NCBI GenBank assembly: GCA_030605745.1
Contig: JAUWHT010000357.1
Span: 1 to 5,477, forward strand
DNA: 5,477 nt
DNA from: Pirellulales bacterium
GTDB taxonomy: Bacteria; Planctomycetota; Planctomycetia; Pirellulales; Thermoguttaceae
Direction: 5' to 3'
Numbering within the stretch: the stretch's first letter is position 1; the number at the start of each line of letters is the position of its first letter. This document shows positions 5,110 through 5,477 of this stretch, piece by piece. Made by a program: the position numbers and the translations under genes. The notes under the pieces were generated by a model. The model had not been told where the DNA came from. It did no database searches and worked only from the letters and a program-made list of their open reading frames with translations.

Positions 5110-5477
5110 ATGAGCCAGCCGAGCAGCAATGAAACGACCGGCGGTTGGGCAGCACTAGAGGCGGCCCGGCGGGAGAAATTGCGCAAAATACGCGAACTGG
5201 GTATCGACCCCTGGGGCCGGCGGTTCGACGGCCATTCGCCCATCGCTGAAATCCGCGACCGGGAAGTCGAAATCGTCGTTCAGCCGGCCGACGAGTGCCG
5301 GACCGGCAAGCCGCCTGAGGCACACGGGCCAAAGGTCCGCGCGGCCGGGCGGATCATCCTGCAACGCGGAGCAGGCAAGCTGATCTTTGTGGACATCCGC
5401 GACTGGACCGGCAAGATCCAGTTGGCGATTGGGAAAAAGCAGGTCGGCGAAGAGAATTGGGCCTTGGCCCAATGTTT
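5110..5477 (+). CDS. lysS: Lysyl-tRNA synthetase, class II, N-terminal part (3'-truncated)
   Basis: LysS charges tRNA-Lys with lysine using ATP in the cytoplasm. Only the first 122 codons are present; the frame runs open past the right edge. After a short variable N-terminus, residues 17-45 carry the family's leading helix and turn (E-A-A-R-R-E-K-L-R-K-I-R-E-L-G-I-D-P-W-G, then R-R-F-D-G-H). The anticodon-binding OB fold starts near residue 75 with K-V-R-A-A-G-R-I-I, then R-G-A-G-K-L-I-F-V-D-I-R-D-W-T-G-K-I-Q-L (86-105) and the V-G-E-E-N-W segment (112-117). The class II catalytic motifs would lie beyond the edge. Asp-Pro-Trp-Gly and the F-D-G-H turn match planctomycete LysS proteins as I recall them. 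The start is the ATG at 5110; no Shine-Dalgarno is visible in the preceding 20 nt, so leader-dependent or SD-independent initiation is likely. Transcription probably starts near 4996, through the hairpin pair. Confidence 0.92.
   Translation, partial: MSQPSSNETTGGWAALEAARREKLRKIRELGIDPWGRRFDGHSPIAEIRDREVEIVVQPADECRTGKPPEAHGPKVRAAGRIILQRGAGKLIFVDIRDWTGKIQLAIGKKQVGEENWALAQC

Overview
The window looks like ordinary chromosome from a GC-rich planctomycete, probably of the Pirellulales type. Five things point that way: the style of the LysS N-terminus, a Tat-exported TIM-barrel 'sugar phosphate isomerase/epimerase', a large polytopic membrane protein of unknown function, a heptameric GGATGAA intergenic array, and GC-rich palindromic elements between genes. 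The lineage call is inference from recalled family features, not from a database search.

Layout. (1) 2-2689 (+): C-terminal 895 codons of a very large multi-pass membrane protein, cut by the left edge. (2) 2684-2730: a heptamer tandem array that overlaps its stop codon. (3) 2782-3402 (+): a 206-aa membrane protein with one N-terminal helix, a charged helical/proline-rich middle and two C-terminal helices. (4) 3418-3469: a 22-nt-arm palindromic element that also supplies the stop codon of the next gene. (5) 3466-4380 (-): a Tat-signal TIM-barrel protein. (6) 4436-4874 (-): a hicBA toxin-antitoxin pair, antitoxin first, with an 8-nt overlap and a strong sigma70-like promoter. (7) 4905-4989: a divergent promoter region. 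(8) 5009-5091: a leader carrying two hairpins that are inverted copies of each other. (9) 5110-5477 (+): the first 122 codons of lysS, cut by the right edge.

The genes do not form one pathway. The first two may be co-transcribed (92-nt gap, no evident terminator). hicBA and the TIM-barrel gene lie in the same direction 55 nt apart and may share read-through. hicBA and lysS diverge from one 235-bp region with a promoter for each. No gap between genes exceeds 300 bases. I see no tRNA, rRNA, CRISPR array, transposase or convincing new defence system. The most unusual material is the repeat DNA at gene ends (heptamer array, stop-codon palindrome, inverted hairpin pair in the lysS leader) and an internal duplication inside the large membrane protein.
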